A stretch of 7,910 nt of DNA. It comes from Candidatus Heimdallarchaeota archaeon. Lineage in GTDB: Archaea; Asgardarchaeota; Heimdallarchaeia; JABLTI01. Below the pieces are notes generated by a model that ran no database searches, was not told where the DNA came from, and saw only the letters and a program-made list of their open reading frames with translations. A program made the translations under genes and the position numbers. Below, one piece after another: positions 6,741-7,910 of the stretch (its first letter is position 1; every line of letters begins with the position of its first letter). The stretch covers positions 1 through 7,910 of the forward strand of contig JAUVZH010000107.1 in the NCBI GenBank assembly GCA_030602675.1. The letters are read 5' to 3'.

Positions 6741-7436
6741 TTATTGTGAGTTTAAATTCCAATTATATTTAGCATACTTAATTTTTTCAATGTCTGTTGA
6801 AAATGTTTCTTTTTTCCAATATCTTAGTATGAATTGTAAAACTCCACCGTTTCTATTAAAGTCTCTTTTATACCATTTGAAGATTTTTGAAATGAGTAAT
6901 TCATTTGTTTGATTATCAAAAATTACATTGCCAGAATTTATGAAGAAAGATGTTAGACCATCAAGTGTTTTATCAATTTTATCAGGAGATATCAATTGAT
7001 TTGGTAAAAATGGACAACTTACACTACCACAATTAATTACGAAATGGATTCTTGGATCTTTGAACTTTTTTCTTAATATTTTATGTTCAATGTAATTCAA
7101 ACTTAATTTTCTTTTACCAACTTTAAATTTCCTTAGAATAAAGAATTTGAACTTTGATAACAGTGTTAAATTCCCTTTCCAATTACTTTTTCGTTTTAAT
7201 TCAATACGAACCCCTTCAATTGTTAGTAAATTGTAGGTATTAAGCCAAAATGCAAATTCCTCATTATAACTGTAATTGCTGATATCAGCATTTTTTATAG
7301 TTGTAATTTGCTCTTGGAACCAAGCATCATTCTTTATTGATTGATAATCAACTCTACCATTACTATCTACCCATTTCTTTAGTGATTGAATTGATTTCAA
7401 TGGATCTTTTCTATTCATAATAAACAATAGAAACAT
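6741..7436 (-). CDS. DUF547 domain-containing protein
   Basis: This 231-residue protein matches the DUF547 family in its characteristic motifs: FAFWLNTYNLLTIEGV (61-76, family 'aFWiNaYNaltl'), LSLNYIEHKILR (111-122, 'lsLddIEh.iLR'), DPRIHFVINCGSVSCPFL (127-144, 'dPRiHfalvCgs.sCP.L') and SKIFKWYKRDF (183-193, 'S.if.Wy..DF'). The conserved H131, C136 and C141 are kept. The family's biochemical role is not established, so none is assigned. Many relatives are exported; here the first residues MFLLFI are too short to make a signal peptide before the charged MNRKDPLK, so a cytosolic location is likelier. ATG at 7418 (residue 7) is an equally possible start; neither has a Shine-Dalgarno site, suggesting a leaderless or short-leader mRNA. 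The gene is divergent from the TusA-like gene (119-base gap) and convergent with the propeller gene. Confidence 0.88.
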   Translation of the reverse strand: MFLLFIMNRKDPLKSIQSLKKWVDSNGRVDYQSIKNDAWFQEQITTIKNADISNYSYNEEFAFWLNTYNLLTIEGVRIELKRKSNWKGNLTLLSKFKFFILRKFKVGKRKLSLNYIEHKILRKKFKDPRIHFVINCGSVSCPFLPNQLISPDKIDKTLDGLTSFFINSGNVIFDNQTNELLISKIFKWYKRDFNRNGGVLQFILRYWKKETFSTDIEKIKYAKYNWNLNSQ

Positions 7437-7499
7437 TATTTTTATGGAATAAAAAAATCTGGATTTAGAATCTATGGAATCTCGAGTTGTTTTCTATAG

Positions 7500-7528
7500 A
7501 CAGTAATATCTATCTAAATACAGTAATA
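7500..7528. repeat. Direct repeat acagtaata in the DUF547/TusA divergent promoter region
   Basis: The 9-mer acagtaata occurs at 7500-7508 and 7520-7528, exactly 20 bases apart, about two helical turns. It lies just before a T-rich element (7530-7537) some 20-25 bases upstream of the TusA-like start, where an archaeal TATA box for a leaderless transcript would sit. It could be an operator or activator site; the role is inference. Confidence 0.35.
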
Positions 7529-7555
7529 GTTTTTTAATTGTAATCAATAATATAG

Positions 7556-7819
7556 ATGAATAAGATGTCAAAAGAGGAAAAGATTGATCTAACTATCAAT
7601 ACCAAGGGTGTTCCTTGTCCAATTCCATCGATGAGAGTTAGATTAAGAATACGAAAAGTACCAATGGGAGGATTTTTGAAAGTCCTTACTGACACTCCTC
7701 ATGCGCTTAATAGTATCCCAAGGTTTTGCCGAAATTTTGGTCATGAAATTACTTCTGTTACTGAACAAAAAGATGGAACTGTTATCTATATAATTAAAAG
7801 AAAAGGAAAAAAGCTATAA
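7556..7819 (+). CDS. TusA-family sulfur carrier protein
   Basis: This 87-residue cytoplasmic protein belongs to the TusA/SirA/YedF family of small sulfur carriers, which hold sulfur as a persulfide on a conserved cysteine and pass it to acceptors in thio-modification, cofactor or sulfur metabolism. The family signature is clear: the TKGVPCPIPSMRVRLRI segment (16-32) carries the CPxP motif with C21 as the active cysteine. The rest follows the family plan: GGFLKVLTDTP (38-48, usual 'G..l.V.tDdp'), then IPRFCRNFGHEITSV (54-68, usual 'ip.wa...Gh.v..v') and a final strand TVIYIIKR. A second cysteine (C58) and a basic tail KRKGKKL are present. Length is slightly above the usual 75-80. ATG at 7565 (MSKEEK...) is an alternative start; neither has a good ribosome site, so leaderless translation is likely. 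No usual partner gene (DsrE-type, cysteine desulfurase, YeeE) is adjacent, so the acceptor cannot be inferred. Confidence 0.9.
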   Translation: MNKMSKEEKIDLTINTKGVPCPIPSMRVRLRIRKVPMGGFLKVLTDTPHALNSIPRFCRNFGHEITSVTEQKDGTVIYIIKRKGKKL

Positions 7820-7831
7820 AGATTTGATTAG

Positions 7832-7865
7832 ATTATTGAGTCTTATTTATTGTAGATTCAATAAT
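7832..7865. terminator. Hairpin between convergent genes, probable bidirectional terminator
   Basis: The arms attattgagtct (7832-7843) and agattcaataat (7854-7865) pair over 12 positions with only one G-T wobble around a 10-base loop. The hairpin starts 13 bases after the TusA-like stop codon, and a TTTTT run follows at 7875-7879. The stop codon of the convergent minus-strand gene (7847-7849) lies inside the loop, so the element could act on both transcripts. Confidence 0.5.
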
Positions 7866-7910
7866 TTAGCAATATTTTTACCAAGAATCATTTCTTTCTC
7901 CAATTCTGAG
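7847..7910 (-). CDS. 3' end of a gene running off the window, possibly amidohydrolase-like
   Basis: The minus strand is open from the window edge to a TAA at 7847-7849 and encodes the last 20 residues SELEKEMILGKNIAKLLNLQ. The composition and the 'kILg.N..kLLgL' pattern resemble the C-terminus of TIM-barrel amidohydrolases (for example the amidohydrolase-2/ACMSD group), where a final helix of this form is common. Twenty residues are too few for a firm call. It is convergent with the TusA-like gene and ends 27 bases from its stop codon. Confidence 0.5.
   Translation of the reverse strand, partial: SELEKEMILGKNIAKLLNLQ

Overview
This is a strongly AT-rich, gene-dense window that looks archaeal. 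The best guess is an Asgard-type archaeon (Loki-/Heimdall-like), from three lines of evidence: gene style (a TPR protein with a small roadblock/longin-like tail, a secreted beta-propeller with a C-terminal membrane anchor and many N-glycosylation sequons), TATA-like elements in place of -35/-10 promoters, and oligo-T terminators. The lineage is inference; there is no rRNA or other marker gene.

Layout. On the minus strand, reading right to left: a TPR-repeat protein (4908-2734), then a PAS-PAS-histidine kinase locus (2574-1117), then a protein with two GNAT acetyltransferase domains (1076-93) closed by a hairpin/T-run terminator at 54-74. The kinase and GNAT genes are only 40 bases apart and are probably co-transcribed. 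A 338-base divergent intergenic region (4927-5264) separates this block from a plus-strand gene for a secreted, membrane-anchored beta-propeller (5286-6641), which ends in a T-rich terminator. Next comes a convergent minus-strand DUF547 protein (7436-6741). Divergent from it is a small TusA-family sulfur carrier (7556-7819). The right edge holds the last 20 codons of a minus-strand gene (7910-7847) whose tail resembles an amidohydrolase C-terminus, with a hairpin shared between the two convergent genes.

The most notable observation is that the sensor kinase is interrupted by one in-frame TGA (1987-1989). The reading frame on both sides is the same and together encodes one continuous second PAS domain. 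The TGA sits where PAS domains of this type usually have glycine. It may be a nonsense mutation (GGA to TGA), a sequence or assembly error, or, much less likely, recoding. All seven other stops visible in the window are TAA or TAG.

I see no CRISPR array, insertion sequence, tRNA, rRNA or recognisable defence system. The genes form a loose set (sensing/signalling, protein-interaction scaffold, cell-surface protein, sulfur carrier) rather than one evident pathway.
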